From positions 97,043 through 161,042 of the forward strand of contig NZ_JRWK01000004.1 of assembly GCF_001729965.1 (NCBI RefSeq): a stretch of DNA of 64,000 nucleotides, in the 5' to 3' direction. The position numbers were made by a program, and so were the translations under genes. The notes under the pieces were generated by a model, which saw only the letters and a program-made list of their open reading frames with translations, did no database searches and was not told the DNA's origin. Below, one piece after another: positions 1 through 9,486 of the stretch; positions within the stretch are counted from its first letter, which is position 1, and each line of letters starts with the position of its first letter. The DNA comes from Methanosphaera sp. WGK6. GTDB lineage: Archaea > Methanobacteriota > Methanobacteria > Methanobacteriales > Methanobacteriaceae.

Positions 1-1
1 T

Positions 2-697
2 ATGGATTCAACAATCACAGCAACATATAATGGAAATGAAGTTTATAATACTAATAATACCACAGCAAAACTAATAATAAAAAGATTACCAACAACAATC
101 ACAGTTGACCCAGTAACAACACATATTGGTGATATAATAACACTAACTGCTACTGTAACTAATGGTGATGATATTATAACAAATGGTAAAGTAATATTCA
201 AAGTAAATGGTAAAACACTAAGAGATGCTGAAGGTAACACTATATATGCAACAGTAAAAGATGGTAAATATGTTGTAGAAAATATAACAGTACTATCAGG
301 CTGGGCAAAAACAAGTTCAGTAATCACTGCAGTATATGGTGGATATGGCGACTTTGAAAGTTCCAGAATTAACACAACATTCACTGTTACAAAACGTGAA
401 GCAAAAGCAACTGTTGACTCAGTAACTGCTAAATCTGGTGAAACTGTAACATTCACAGTTAAACTAACTGATGATATCACAGTAAATGGTGGAAAAGTTG
501 TATTTAAACTCAATGGTAAAACACTAAGAGACGATAATGGAAATGTACTATATGGTACAGTAACAGATGGTGTAGCAAAAGTAACATACACATTACCTCT
601 TAAAATGAGTGCAAAAACTTATACCATAACATCTGTATTTTCAAGTGGAATATATAATAGAGTAGAATCAAATGCAACATTAACTGTGACAAAATAA
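2..697 (+). CDS. Adhesin-like surface protein, C-terminal part (cut by window edge)
   Basis: The frame is open at the left edge, so this is the tail of a longer gene and the ATG at 2 is probably internal. It contains two Ig-like units. Each carries the motif FKxNGKTLRD (about residues 66 and 167) that recurs in the other adhesins of this window, notably the one at 47082-50858, which shares the pattern of a TWA/SWA-type loop followed by a YGG motif. It ends in the typical LTVTK tail with no membrane segment or LPXTG-like signal. The role is presumably extracellular adhesion or cell-envelope decoration. Family assignment is firm; binding partner unknown. Confidence 0.8.
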   Translation: MDSTITATYNGNEVYNTNNTTAKLIIKRLPTTITVDPVTTHIGDIITLTATVTNGDDIITNGKVIFKVNGKTLRDAEGNTIYATVKDGKYVVENITVLSGWAKTSSVITAVYGGYGDFESSRINTTFTVTKREAKATVDSVTAKSGETVTFTVKLTDDITVNGGKVVFKLNGKTLRDDNGNVLYGTVTDGVAKVTYTLPLKMSAKTYTITSVFSSGIYNRVESNATLTVTK

Positions 698-716
698 AAT
701 TCCTTTTAAAAAATGG

Positions 717-757
717 GTGGGAATAATATTTATTCTCACTTATTTATTCTTTTTTTT
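717..757 (+). terminator. Hairpin plus T-run after the first adhesin
   Basis: A ten-base stem (GTGGGAATAA at 717-726 with TTATTCTCAC at 730-739, one G.T pair) lies 20 bases after the stop codon and is followed by a T-rich stretch with a run of T at 750-757. It looks like an intrinsic terminator. Archaea often need only the T-run, so the stem may instead protect the mRNA end. Confidence 0.5.
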
Positions 758-817
758 GAAAATAATTTATTAAAATTAGTAAATTCTAGAAAAAAATAGT
801 CCCTTAGATTTATATAA

Positions 818-1201
818 TTAATATTCTTCTAAACTGCTTGAATCACTAGGGGGACTACTTTGAGAAGAACTACTTATACTATTACTAGAGTCTTCCTGTT
901 TATCTGATTTACTTACCCTGTAACTATAATGTTTTCTACCATTATTATCATACCAGTAAATATTGCCCTCATTATCACTATAATGATCATGAATATATTC
1001 ATCATCAGAGAAACTACTACTCTTACTAGTTACAGTACTTGTTGTATTATTTGTATTATTACTAGTAGTATTATTTGTCATATTTATTGTTGTATTATTT
1101 GTTGTGTTATTTTCTGATTGTATTATATATGTAGTATATATTCCAAGAACTAGCAGTACTACTGCTACAGCAACTATAATGATAATTGTATTTTTTTTCA
1201 T
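818..1201 (-). CDS. Small membrane-anchored Asn/Thr/Ser-rich protein
   Basis: A 127-residue protein with an N-terminal lysine pair and one hydrophobic helix (about residues 5-27), then an Asn/Thr-rich linker with many N-x-T/S sequons (about 30-60), a short Asp/Tyr/His-rich core (about 66-93) and a Ser-rich tail. This is the layout of a single-pass protein with its body outside the membrane. The gene at 8713-9135 has the same architecture (helix, N/T linker, YYD-rich end), so they may be distant paralogs. It converges with the adhesin at 2-697. Function unknown. Confidence 0.6.
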   Translation of the reverse strand: MKKNTIIIIVAVAVVLLVLGIYTTYIIQSENNTTNNTTINMTNNTTSNNTNNTTSTVTSKSSSFSDDEYIHDHYSDNEGNIYWYDNNGRKHYSYRVSKSDKQEDSSNSISSSSQSSPPSDSSSLEEY

Positions 1202-1361
1202 AGCTAGTTACTCCCTTACTTTTTTTAAGTTAAATATAATCATATGTTTATCCATATAACTAATTAATATTTATTATTCTTTTGTTATATTTCCTTTTAT
1301 AAACTTTTATAATAATAAACTTACAAAAATATAATTAAATAATTAAATAAGAGATATTATC

Positions 1362-3455
1362 ATGGAATACTTAACTAGTGAAGAAGCATCAAAGAAATTA
1401 AAAAGAGAACTTGAAACAATACAGATACCAGATTATGAATATCATTATGAAAAGTTTCAGGAAAAATATTCACCAGAAAACTTAAGAAAACTTGAGGGAG
1501 CTGATGTATTAAACACTATATTTATGCATGATGGAACGAGTAATCTTTGTCAGGATATGGAGTTTAATAAAGATTATAGGAATGCTGGTGCTATATGGGG
1601 TGGTAGTGCTTTTAAATTTTCACTTTTTAAGAATAAGGATGGAATTTGGAAGTATGGTACTCATCCATCTAATGTTGTAGATTTAACAGAAGATGAAGCT
1701 ATTGAAACTGGTTTAAAAATAAGGGATGATCTTGTTAAAGCGTGTGATTTAATTAAGAAAACTTCACTAGATTGTGTTGAAGACTATGAGAATTTAGAAA
1801 AAGAATTTGAATTAATTTTTGAGGATACAACAGTAAAAGCAGGGCATGCATGGGTTCATAAGTATTTTCACATGATTTTTCCAGATAAGTTTACTAATGT
1901 GCATACTAGAGATAAACGAGTTGAATACTTAAATAATTTTAATTTATCTTCAACTAATTCTACTTATGGGGATGATGGTAAATTAATTAATCTTGCAAAA
2001 ATTAGTAATATTTCAGTACGAAAGTTGAACAATTTCTTTGTTTTTAAATTTAAATCTGATGAAATAGTAGAATCACAAATTAATCATAGTAAACATAGTT
2101 ACTGGCTTTTAGCTCCTGGTAAAAAGGGTAGGAAATGGGATTTATTTAAAGAAAATAATATAATTGCTATTGGATGGGATAAACTTGGTGATTTAAGTAA
2201 TTTAGATAAGAATAGTATAAAAGACATTTATAATGAAGCTTATAATCCTCAAACTACTCCATGGAATGATATTAAAACTATTGATGACTTTGTAAATAAT
2301 ATTCAGGTAGGTGATATTGTAATAGTTAAGAAGGGACGATCTACTGTTTTAGGTTATGGTGAAGTAACATCTAATTACACATATGATGAGTCTTTTAGTA
2401 GTTATAATCATGTACGTCATGTTAACTGGATTTATTTTAATGAATGTGATACAACTGGTAAATTAAGTAAATTATTATCAATGAAAACATTGACTAATAT
2501 TACGGGTAATATTGATGATGCTAGTGGTAAATACTTGTATGAGGTTTTATTAGATTTGATTAATGAAGATGTATTTACATCAGAACTATCTGTTCCTACT
2601 TATACACGTGATGACTTCTTAGATGATGTTATCTTTAAGGAAGAGGATTATGATAAGATTATTAAACTACTTAAGAGAAATAAGAATATTATCTTGCAGG
2701 GTGCTCCGGGTGTTGGTAAGACATTTATCTCAAAACGTATTGCTTATTCATTAATTGGTATAAAAGAGGATAGTCAAGTGGAGTTTATCCAGTTTCATCA
2801 AAGTTATTCCTATGAGGATTTTATTCAGGGATATAAGCCAACAGAGGATGGTTTTAAACTAAGAAATGGTGTTTTCTATAATTTTGTTAAGAAAGCTCTA
2901 AATAATCCAGATAAGGATTACTTCTTTATTATTGATGAGATTAATCGTGGTAATATTTCCAAGATTTTTGGTGAATTATTAATGCTTATTGAAAAAGATA
3001 AGCGTGGAAGTGAGTATAGTATTAGTTTAACTTATAGTGATGAGAAGTTTAGTGTTCCTGAGAATCTATATCTTATTGGTCTTATGAATACTGCTGATAG
3101 AAGTCTTGCAATTATGGATTATGCTCTTCGGAGAAGATTTGTATTCTATACTGTAAAACCATTATTTGGTGAAGATAATTTTAGAAATTACCTGTTAAGT
3201 ACTGGTGTTGATGAAAAACTTGTACATCATATTATATCAGTATTTACTAGCTTAAATAGGGATATTAGTCAGGATATGGATTTAGGTGAGGGCTTTGAGG
3301 TTGGTCATAGTCATTTTATAACAGAAGATACACTTAATGTGGATGATTATATGGATATTATTGACTTTGATATTGCTCCACAACTAAGAGAGTACTACTT
3401 TGATGATGTTGATAAAGCTGAAGTACAAATTAGAAGTTTAAAATTTGAAAATTAA
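1362..3455 (+). CDS. mcrB: McrB-like GTPase subunit of a modification-dependent restriction system, with EVE-like domain
   Basis: The 697-residue protein has three parts. The N-terminal region (about 1-240) is unrecognised. A PUA/EVE-like domain (about 245-400) starts with YWLLAPG and carries IAIGWDKLGDL; EVE domains bind modified bases. The AAA domain (about 415-697) has Walker A GAPGVGKT (447-454), Walker B FFIIDEINRG (about 520-529), the McrB signature after it, and MNTADRS followed by an arginine-rich sensor/finger region (ALRRRF). McrB uses GTP to translocate on DNA and recruit the McrC nuclease to methylated or otherwise modified sites. mcrC starts 9 bases downstream, so the two form an operon. 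The start ATG is the first in frame; no strong ribosome site is visible. Family assignment is firm; the modification recognised is not known. Confidence 0.9.
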   Translation: MEYLTSEEASKKLKRELETIQIPDYEYHYEKFQEKYSPENLRKLEGADVLNTIFMHDGTSNLCQDMEFNKDYRNAGAIWGGSAFKFSLFKNKDGIWKYGTHPSNVVDLTEDEAIETGLKIRDDLVKACDLIKKTSLDCVEDYENLEKEFELIFEDTTVKAGHAWVHKYFHMIFPDKFTNVHTRDKRVEYLNNFNLSSTNSTYGDDGKLINLAKISNISVRKLNNFFVFKFKSDEIVESQINHSKHSYWLLAPGKKGRKWDLFKENNIIAIGWDKLGDLSNLDKNSIKDIYNEAYNPQTTPWNDIKTIDDFVNNIQVGDIVIVKKGRSTVLGYGEVTSNYTYDESFSSYNHVRHVNWIYFNECDTTGKLSKLLSMKTLTNITGNIDDASGKYLYEVLLDLINEDVFTSELSVPTYTRDDFLDDVIFKEEDYDKIIKLLKRNKNIILQGAPGVGKTFISKRIAYSLIGIKEDSQVEFIQFHQSYSYEDFIQGYKPTEDGFKLRNGVFYNFVKKALNNPDKDYFFIIDEINRGNISKIFGELLMLIEKDKRGSEYSISLTYSDEKFSVPENLYLIGLMNTADRSLAIMDYALRRRFVFYTVKPLFGEDNFRNYLLSTGVDEKLVHHIISVFTSLNRDISQDMDLGEGFEVGHSHFITEDTLNVDDYMDIIDFDIAPQLREYYFDDVDKAEVQIRSLKFEN

Positions 3456-3464
3456 TGATTAGTT

Positions 3465-4469
3465 ATGAGTGAAATTCCAATTAGAAATATTTATTACATG
3501 CTTAGCTATGCATATGAATCACTAAATATTGATGAAAATATACTTGTAGATATAGATAACTTTAAAGATCTTCCAAATCTACTAGCCAGGGTACTGTTAA
3601 ATGTAATTAACTCTCTTATAAAAAGAGGTTTCTTTAGAAAGTATAATATTATATCAGAGGATACATTAAATATAAGAGGTAAGATTAATATTAATCAAAG
3701 CTTCAAATCTGAAAATATTATTACAAAGAAATTAAATTGCGAATTTAGTGAATTTGAGAAAAACATACTCCTAAATCAAATAATCAAAACAACAATAATT
3801 AACTTAATAAAAAAAGTAGATACATCTATTGCCAGAAAACTAAAAAAACTTCTCATATACTTCAATATAAGTACTATTACACTAAACAGACAAGTATTTA
3901 ATAAATTAATGTGGAATCGAAGTAATAATCACTACAAGCTTCCCATACAAGTATGCAAGTTAATATATAACTTAGAACTTCCAGAAGAAGAAATTGGTGA
4001 TAATTATTTTAAGGACTTTATAAGAGATCCAAATAAACTACCACATCTTTTTGAAAAATTCGTGTTAAACTTCTATAAACAAGAACTAAATAATATTAAG
4101 ACATATAGTCCATATATCAACTGGAATCAAACAAGTAATAATAGTAATATGTATAAATTACCAACAATGATGACAGATATTGTATTAGAAAGAAGAAATA
4201 GACAATTAATTATTGATACAAAATTCTATCAAAGTATTGTTAAAAATAATACATATCACTCAGCAAATATTTACCAGATTTATAGTTACATGAATAACAG
4301 TACATTTAAAGGTAAAGTAAGTGGTATGCTTCTTTATGCATCACTTGGTGAAGAACTAAATGAACACTTTGAAATAGACAAAAAAGACTTCTACATATAC
4401 ACATTAAACTTAAATGATAAATGGACAAATATAAACAAGAGACTACATGAAATAAGTAATCTACTATAA
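3465..4469 (+). CDS. mcrC: McrC-like nuclease subunit
   Basis: The 334-residue protein begins with the McrC-type IPIRNIYYMLSYA block (residues 4-16). In the C-terminal half it shows a PD-(D/E)xK-like nuclease core: D238 in MTDIVLE and D251-T-K253 in LIIDTKFY. McrC supplies the cleavage activity for the McrB ring. It sits 9 bases after mcrB and 24 bases before the seven-repeat protein, so all three are probably one transcript. Length is typical for McrC. No damage seen. Confidence 0.88.
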   Translation: MSEIPIRNIYYMLSYAYESLNIDENILVDIDNFKDLPNLLARVLLNVINSLIKRGFFRKYNIISEDTLNIRGKININQSFKSENIITKKLNCEFSEFEKNILLNQIIKTTIINLIKKVDTSIARKLKKLLIYFNISTITLNRQVFNKLMWNRSNNHYKLPIQVCKLIYNLELPEEEIGDNYFKDFIRDPNKLPHLFEKFVLNFYKQELNNIKTYSPYINWNQTSNNSNMYKLPTMMTDIVLERRNRQLIIDTKFYQSIVKNNTYHSANIYQIYSYMNNSTFKGKVSGMLLYASLGEELNEHFEIDKKDFYIYTLNLNDKWTNINKRLHEISNLL

Positions 4470-4493
4470 TATAATATGTATTGGTGAATTAAT

Positions 4494-5834
4494 ATGAAAA
4501 ATAAAAAACAAAAAACACGCTATATTTACTATATAGAACAAAAAAATAAGTATCGTGTTTCTAAAACTATAGATGGAAAACAAAACTTCTATGGATTATA
4601 TGATACATTAGAAGAAGCAGAAAAAGTACGAGATAAACTATTAGAACACAACTGGAGTAAAGAATACTATGAAAAAAATCTAAGAAAAGAAGATACATCT
4701 AAAAAATCAGAGGATATGCAATATATTTACCTAGTAAAAGATACAAGTACATACTCCATATCTAAACAAATAAAAAACAAGAAATATAGTTTTGGCAGAT
4801 ATAAAACAATAGAAGAAGCAAAAAAAGCACGTGATGAACTTCAAGCACATGACTGGAGTATAGATTTTTATAAAAAAAATTATAAACAGGAACAAAAAAA
4901 GGATAAATACATACTCCAACAACCTAATGGAAAATTTACAATTAATAAGAAAATAAATGAAAAAACACTTAGTTTTGGAACATTTAACACAATAGATGAA
5001 GCACGTAAACACAGGGATTTCTGTCAGGAAAATAACTGGAATCTTAACTGTAGAAAAAATAAAAGAAATAATCATGTAACTGAAGATGAACAACATCTAA
5101 AATATATCCAACATAATAAAACACGTGAAAAATATATAGTACATAAATTTATCAAGAATAAAAATATACATTTTGGTACATATAACACATTAGAAGAAGC
5201 TATGAAAATAAGAGACATGCTAGTAGAACATGAATGGAGTATGGAGTACTATGAAAAAAATATAAAAAAAGAGCTTAAATCAGGAGCCAAGTACATAATT
5301 AAAAATAAACATAACTCATATGCAGTAAAAAGACATAATAGCTCCATGACCTTTTTATCAAAAACATATCCTACCTTAGAAGAAGCAGTTAAAGTTAGAG
5401 ATGACATGATAAAACACAACTGGGATAAAGAATATTATGAAAAGAAATATAAAAATGAAGACAATAAATACCTTATAAAACAACCTGGTGGGAAATATAC
5501 AGTTAGTAGAAGTATAAATGGAAAAACACTTAGTTTTGGAACATTTAATACGTTGGATGAAGCACGCAAACACAGAGATTTCTGTCAGGAAAATAATTGG
5601 GATGATACTTGTAGAAAAACTAAAAGAAATAATCATGTAACTAAAGATAAACATTTAAAATATATTACACATGACAAAACAAAGCTGAAATATGTAGTAC
5701 ATAAGATGGTTAATGGTAAATTTACTTATTTTGGTACATATAATACATTAGAAGAAGCTATGAAAATAAGAGACTTACTAGTAGAACATGAATGGGATAA
5801 AGAGTATTATCAACAATTAAAGGAAAGTAAATAA
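4494..5834 (+). CDS. Seven-repeat AP2/integrase-arm-like DNA-binding protein linked to McrBC
   Basis: The 446-residue, lysine-rich protein is made almost entirely of seven units of about 55-65 residues. Each fits Y-I/L ... Y-x-V-x-(R/H)K ... F-G-(T/R)-Y-x-T-(L/I)-EEA-x-x-(V/I)RD ... H/N-x-W, a three-strand-plus-helix pattern like AP2 and integrase arm DNA-binding domains. Units 3 and 6 (both with FGTFNT, EARKHRDFCQENNW) and units 4 and 7 (FGTYNTLEEAMKIRD) are near copies, so a multi-unit block was duplicated internally. No catalytic domain is visible. It has a GGTGA ribosome site and lies 24 bases after mcrC, suggesting a DNA-binding accessory or regulator of the restriction system. Function is inferred from fold resemblance only. 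Confidence 0.75.
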   Translation: MKNKKQKTRYIYYIEQKNKYRVSKTIDGKQNFYGLYDTLEEAEKVRDKLLEHNWSKEYYEKNLRKEDTSKKSEDMQYIYLVKDTSTYSISKQIKNKKYSFGRYKTIEEAKKARDELQAHDWSIDFYKKNYKQEQKKDKYILQQPNGKFTINKKINEKTLSFGTFNTIDEARKHRDFCQENNWNLNCRKNKRNNHVTEDEQHLKYIQHNKTREKYIVHKFIKNKNIHFGTYNTLEEAMKIRDMLVEHEWSMEYYEKNIKKELKSGAKYIIKNKHNSYAVKRHNSSMTFLSKTYPTLEEAVKVRDDMIKHNWDKEYYEKKYKNEDNKYLIKQPGGKYTVSRSINGKTLSFGTFNTLDEARKHRDFCQENNWDDTCRKTKRNNHVTKDKHLKYITHDKTKLKYVVHKMVNGKFTYFGTYNTLEEAMKIRDLLVEHEWDKEYYQQLKESK

Positions 5835-5892
5835 AACAATATTCTTCTAAAAAAAGGAATACTAAAAACCATTCAATAAAGATGTGATATAA

Positions 5893-6858
5893 ATGTATGA
5901 TGAATATATAAAGGCTGGAAAAATAGCAGCAAGTGTTCGTAAAGCTGCAGTAAAAAGAATAACTAGTGGTATGAAAGTTATAGATCTTATTGAATGGGTT
6001 GAAGCAGAAATAAAAAGAAAAGGTGCAGGATTATCATTTCCATGTAATATTAGTATAAATGATATAACATCCCACTATACATCGCCACCCGGTGATGATA
6101 CAATTTTCTGTAATGGAGATATTGTAAAAATTGATCTTGGAACACATATAGATGGATATATTGCAGATACTGCTGAAACTGTTATTGTCACAGGTGATAA
6201 TATTGAATTTAGTAGTAACTATTCTATGCCTGGACGATTAGATGATGGAAATCCACAAATTACTACACAGGATTTTGAAGAAAGAGTAGAATTAATTGAA
6301 GCATCCCGTCATGCTCTTACAAATGCTATAAGTATAATACATGATGGAATAACATTAGATAAAATAAGTAGTGAACTTGAAAAAACAATACAAAGTCATG
6401 GATTTAATCCAATAGGTGATCTTACAGGACATAGCATTAGTAGATATAAACTTCACTCTGGACTACAAATACCCTCAGTATCAACAGGGGATGCACATAT
6501 ATTACATGAGGGTGATGTTATTGCAATTGAGCCTTTTGTAACTAGTGGTGTGGGTCTAGTAGAAACTCTACCACAGCATTATATATATTCATACTTGCGT
6601 ACAAGACCATTTGGTGAAAGTGAAGCAAGTAAATTACTTAAATATATACAGGAAAATAATATGTATTTTCCATTTACTAAGAGGTATTTTCTGGACTTGT
6701 ATGATGAAAATAAGTTAAATCAGGTTATGCATCCTCTTATCACATCTCGTGCAATATTTCCATATAAATTATTACGGGAAGCTAGTGGTGCTATGAATGC
6801 TCAATGTGAACATACTATTATTGTAGAAAAAGAGGGTTGTATTGTTACAACATTATAG
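5893..6858 (+). CDS. map: Methionine aminopeptidase, archaeal type II
   Basis: The 321-residue pita-bread metallopeptidase removes initiator methionine from new proteins in the cytoplasm. Metal ligands are recognisable in order: aspartates in KIDLGTHIDGYIADTAE (about 83-99), the histidine in LTGHSISRYKLHSG, the glutamate in VIAIEPFVTSG, and the last glutamate in NAQCEHTII near the C-terminus. The insertion of about 60 residues after VTSGVG is the helical subdomain of type II enzymes. A GTGAT ribosome site precedes the ATG. It follows the McrBC block but is a housekeeping gene and presumably has its own promoter. Confidence 0.95.
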   Translation: MYDEYIKAGKIAASVRKAAVKRITSGMKVIDLIEWVEAEIKRKGAGLSFPCNISINDITSHYTSPPGDDTIFCNGDIVKIDLGTHIDGYIADTAETVIVTGDNIEFSSNYSMPGRLDDGNPQITTQDFEERVELIEASRHALTNAISIIHDGITLDKISSELEKTIQSHGFNPIGDLTGHSISRYKLHSGLQIPSVSTGDAHILHEGDVIAIEPFVTSGVGLVETLPQHYIYSYLRTRPFGESEASKLLKYIQENNMYFPFTKRYFLDLYDENKLNQVMHPLITSRAIFPYKLLREASGAMNAQCEHTIIVEKEGCIVTTL

Positions 6859-6992
6859 GAAATATTTTGGGTTTTATTAAAAAAGTAATTAATATATCTT
6901 GATAAAATTAATATATTGTATAAATTTTATACAAAATATTTATATATAAGATAATTTAATATATTATAATTGGGCATTTTAAGAAATATGAG

Positions 6993-7017
6993 AAAATAGT
7001 TGCTAACTATTTTTTTT
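6993..7017 (+). terminator. Perfect 9-bp hairpin with T-run downstream of map
   Basis: AAAATAGTT (6993-7001) and AACTATTTT (7005-7013) pair perfectly around a 3-base loop and run into a string of T. It lies about 135 bases after map and before the convergent gene at 7138-7734, so it probably ends map transcription. The rest of 6859-7137 holds nothing recognisable. Confidence 0.5.
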
Positions 7018-7137
7018 GTTTCATAAGATGTTTATCCAGTGTGGATTAAAATTTTAAAATATTGTTAATAATTTAGTAATTATTCTTCTTTCTTTATTTT
7101 TTTTTAAGTTACCTATTTTTTTTTAAATTAAATAAGA

Positions 7138-7734
7138 TTATACCATAGTTATACTCTTTTTGTAAAATAAGTTTTTTGAAGTTAAAGTCTTATAAAAAGA
7201 AAAAAAGTTTCTGAATCTATCACCTAGTGTTTCTTCTTCTTTTTCTTCATTATTTTCTATTCTTGGCTGTACTGGTTCTTGTCTAGCCATGTTTTGTTGT
7301 AGGTTATTTTTTATTTCATCAAGATCTAGTTTTAGAAATCCATTATCTATTATTTTATATAGTTTAGAGTTTTTATCAAGTATTTCTTCTGATTCATTAA
7401 CTTGGTCTAGTAGTATGGCTAGTGTATTTTTTGAGTCTTTGAATTCAAAGTCATCATCGGTTATATCTTTATATATTTCATCAAATATTGCTTCTACTAT
7501 GTATATTGTTTGATCAAATTCTGGTGTGTATGCCTTGTTAAATAGTAAGTCTACAGGTGTTGTACTTGTTTCTATGAGAAACATGTTTTCTTCAGGATGT
7601 TCATTATCAATAAATAGTGCATAACCTTTTTCTGGTATATATACTAGTCCTATATGTTTTTTATCATGTATTTCTAATGTTGTTTTTCTACTAGCTTTAC
7701 TTAGACTTAGATAATTTAAATTTCGTATAATCAT
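7138..7734 (-). CDS. Hypothetical acidic cytoplasmic protein
   Basis: I chose the ATG at 7734 (198 residues, starting MIIRNLNYL) because GAGG lies nine bases before it; an in-frame TTG at 7794 would add 20 residues but has no ribosome site. The protein is acidic and lacks membrane segments. The middle has a helical stretch (ESEEILDKNSKLYKIIDNG) and a Glu-rich linker, and the end turns basic. A decayed copy of its C-terminal third lies at 9259-9486. No family recognised. Confidence 0.55.
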   Translation of the reverse strand: MIIRNLNYLSLSKASRKTTLEIHDKKHIGLVYIPEKGYALFIDNEHPEENMFLIETSTTPVDLLFNKAYTPEFDQTIYIVEAIFDEIYKDITDDDFEFKDSKNTLAILLDQVNESEEILDKNSKLYKIIDNGFLKLDLDEIKNNLQQNMARQEPVQPRIENNEEKEEETLGDRFRNFFSFYKTLTSKNLFYKKSITMV

Positions 7735-7861
7735 ACTATTTTTCCTCTTATTATTTGAAATCCCTTTGAAATAAGTAGGTATCTCTAATTTCAATTAACT
7801 ATATTTGTATATATCTATATAATATAATATATATTTTAAAACAAGATATGGAGTGAAATAA

Positions 7862-8689
7862 ATGGTATATTGTACTAAGTGTGGATTTGAAAATGCTGAT
7901 TCATCAAAATTTTGTATAACCTGTGGAAATAAACTTGATGTTAACATTTCTAGACCTAATCCACAAAACGATTTCCAAAATAATCCTGAACCTATGGATT
8001 ATAATCCAAATAATCAAGGATATGAAGAACACCACTTTAATAGTAACCAACAATATAATGAAACTAATTACAACAATAATAATAATTCATTTGAACAAGG
8101 TATGAATGATGTAGGTAATTATATTAATGATTTAGGAAATAAAACACAAGATTCTATATTAAATTATAGAAAAAATAAAGAAGAAAAACATGCTAGGAAA
8201 ATTCAAGATAAAAATGCATTATATTATCTTAATGGAAGAGAAGCAGAACTTTTTGCATATGAAGACTACCTAGAATTTGATTTTACAGAAGATTATTTTA
8301 AAAAAATTACAAGTAGATGGGGCGGAGTTAAAAAAATTTATTATCATCAAATAAATAGTATTCAAAAAAGAGATGCTGGATCTTTAGCTAATGGTTCTCT
8401 TGAATTTGAAGTTCAAGGAAATGTACGTGGAAAACAACAAAGAATAGGAAATTTCAATGAAAATCTAGTACATTACTATAAAAAATATGAAGCTGAAGCT
8501 ACTGCTCTTTATGAATTTGTTAATCAGAAAATCATAGAAAGTCATAAAGGTGTTACTCAGGCACAAGTTGTTAAAACTGAGGATGGTCCACTGGATAAAC
8601 TTAAGAAAAGTAAAGAATTACTTGATATGGGTGCTATAAGTCCTGATGAATATGAAATGATAAAAGAAAAACTTCTTAAAGAAATATAA
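7862..8689 (+). CDS. Zinc-ribbon / PH-like / SHOCT protein
   Basis: The 275-residue protein starts with a zinc ribbon, CTKC-x10-CITC (Cys 4, 7, 18 and 21), then an Asn/Gln-rich linker (about 30-100), a basic helical stretch, a domain of about 110 residues rich in strands that resembles bacterial PH-like domains (LFAYEDYLEFDF ... IYYHQINSIQ), and a C-terminal SHOCT motif (LDKLKKSKELLDMGAISPDEY). SHOCT and zinc-ribbon modules usually mediate oligomerisation or nucleic-acid and protein contacts. ATGGAGTGA gives a good ribosome site. The gene at 8713 follows after 23 bases and may be co-transcribed. Exact role unknown. Confidence 0.7.
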   Translation: MVYCTKCGFENADSSKFCITCGNKLDVNISRPNPQNDFQNNPEPMDYNPNNQGYEEHHFNSNQQYNETNYNNNNNSFEQGMNDVGNYINDLGNKTQDSILNYRKNKEEKHARKIQDKNALYYLNGREAELFAYEDYLEFDFTEDYFKKITSRWGGVKKIYYHQINSIQKRDAGSLANGSLEFEVQGNVRGKQQRIGNFNENLVHYYKKYEAEATALYEFVNQKIIESHKGVTQAQVVKTEDGPLDKLKKSKELLDMGAISPDEYEMIKEKLLKEI

Positions 8690-8712
8690 TCATTTATATG
8701 GAGATTTAATTT

Positions 8713-9135
8713 ATGAAATCCACAAGTCTTGCCATTATTGGAGTTACTATAATAGTTGTTGCACTAATCTTTTCAGTAACAGCTTATAAGATCTCAGAAT
8801 CAGAAACTCCAGAAATTACTAATAACACATCAATAAACAGGACAAATAACACAACCACCACTAATCAAACAAGTATTGTAACAGACAACTCTACAACAAG
8901 TACAGTTGAAGATACTAGTACAAGTATGTCTCAGGATAATTATGTTCTTACAGGTAATACTGTTAATGGAGAAACTATTGAAGAAAGACATTATATGAGT
9001 GATGGTATAGAATATATTGGTACTGCATCCACCATATACTATAGAGATGCTTCAACAGATATACTATATAAAAGACACCTAGATGATGATGGTGTATATA
9101 GGTATTATGATATTAATGGTAATCCATTTTACTAA
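8713..9135 (+). CDS. Small membrane-anchored Asn/Thr-rich protein
   Basis: The 140-residue protein has one N-terminal hydrophobic helix (about residues 6-26), an Asn/Thr-rich linker with several N-x-T sequons (about 36-75) and a compact Tyr/Asp-rich C-terminal part ending YYDINGNPFY. It therefore looks like a cell-surface protein tethered by its N-terminus, with the same plan as 818-1201. A GGAGAT ribosome site precedes the ATG. It probably shares a transcript with the zinc-ribbon gene. Function unknown. Confidence 0.6.
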   Translation: MKSTSLAIIGVTIIVVALIFSVTAYKISESETPEITNNTSINRTNNTTTTNQTSIVTDNSTTSTVEDTSTSMSQDNYVLTGNTVNGETIEERHYMSDGIEYIGTASTIYYRDASTDILYKRHLDDDGVYRYYDINGNPFY

Positions 9136-9258
9136 GAGAATACAACATTAAAACTCTAATCTTCAACTATTCTATTTTTTTGAAAAATAATACAAATAAA
9201 CGTCTATAAAAAAGAGTCGATATTCAATAAAAATTTTAAAAAGAAAAAAGTATTTGAA

Positions 9259-9486
9259 TTAAATACTTTCATCTAAAAAGTTTTTAAATCTTTTACTTAA
9301 TGTTTCATTATCTTCTACATTATCTATTATAGGTATGTTTTGATTTGAAAACTCTTGTATAATATTTTTTAATTCATCTAATTCTAATTTTAAAAATCCT
9401 ATATCTATAATAGAATATAACTCAGAATTTTTATCTAGATATTCTGATGATTCAATAATTTTAAATACCCAATATTTGTAAAAAAA
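9259..9486 (-). pseudogene. C-terminal remnant of a paralog of the 7138-7734 gene
   Basis: Read on the minus strand, 9456 down to the stop at 9259-9261 gives a frame in which LDKNSELYSIIDIGFLKLEL and a FKNFL end match LDKNSKLYKIIDNGFLKLDL and FRNFF of the protein at 7138-7734, with the same Glu/Asp-rich linker between. Upstream, similarity stops at about 9465 and an in-frame stop appears at 9487-9489, so only the last third survives. There is no start codon or promoter. Confidence 0.7.
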
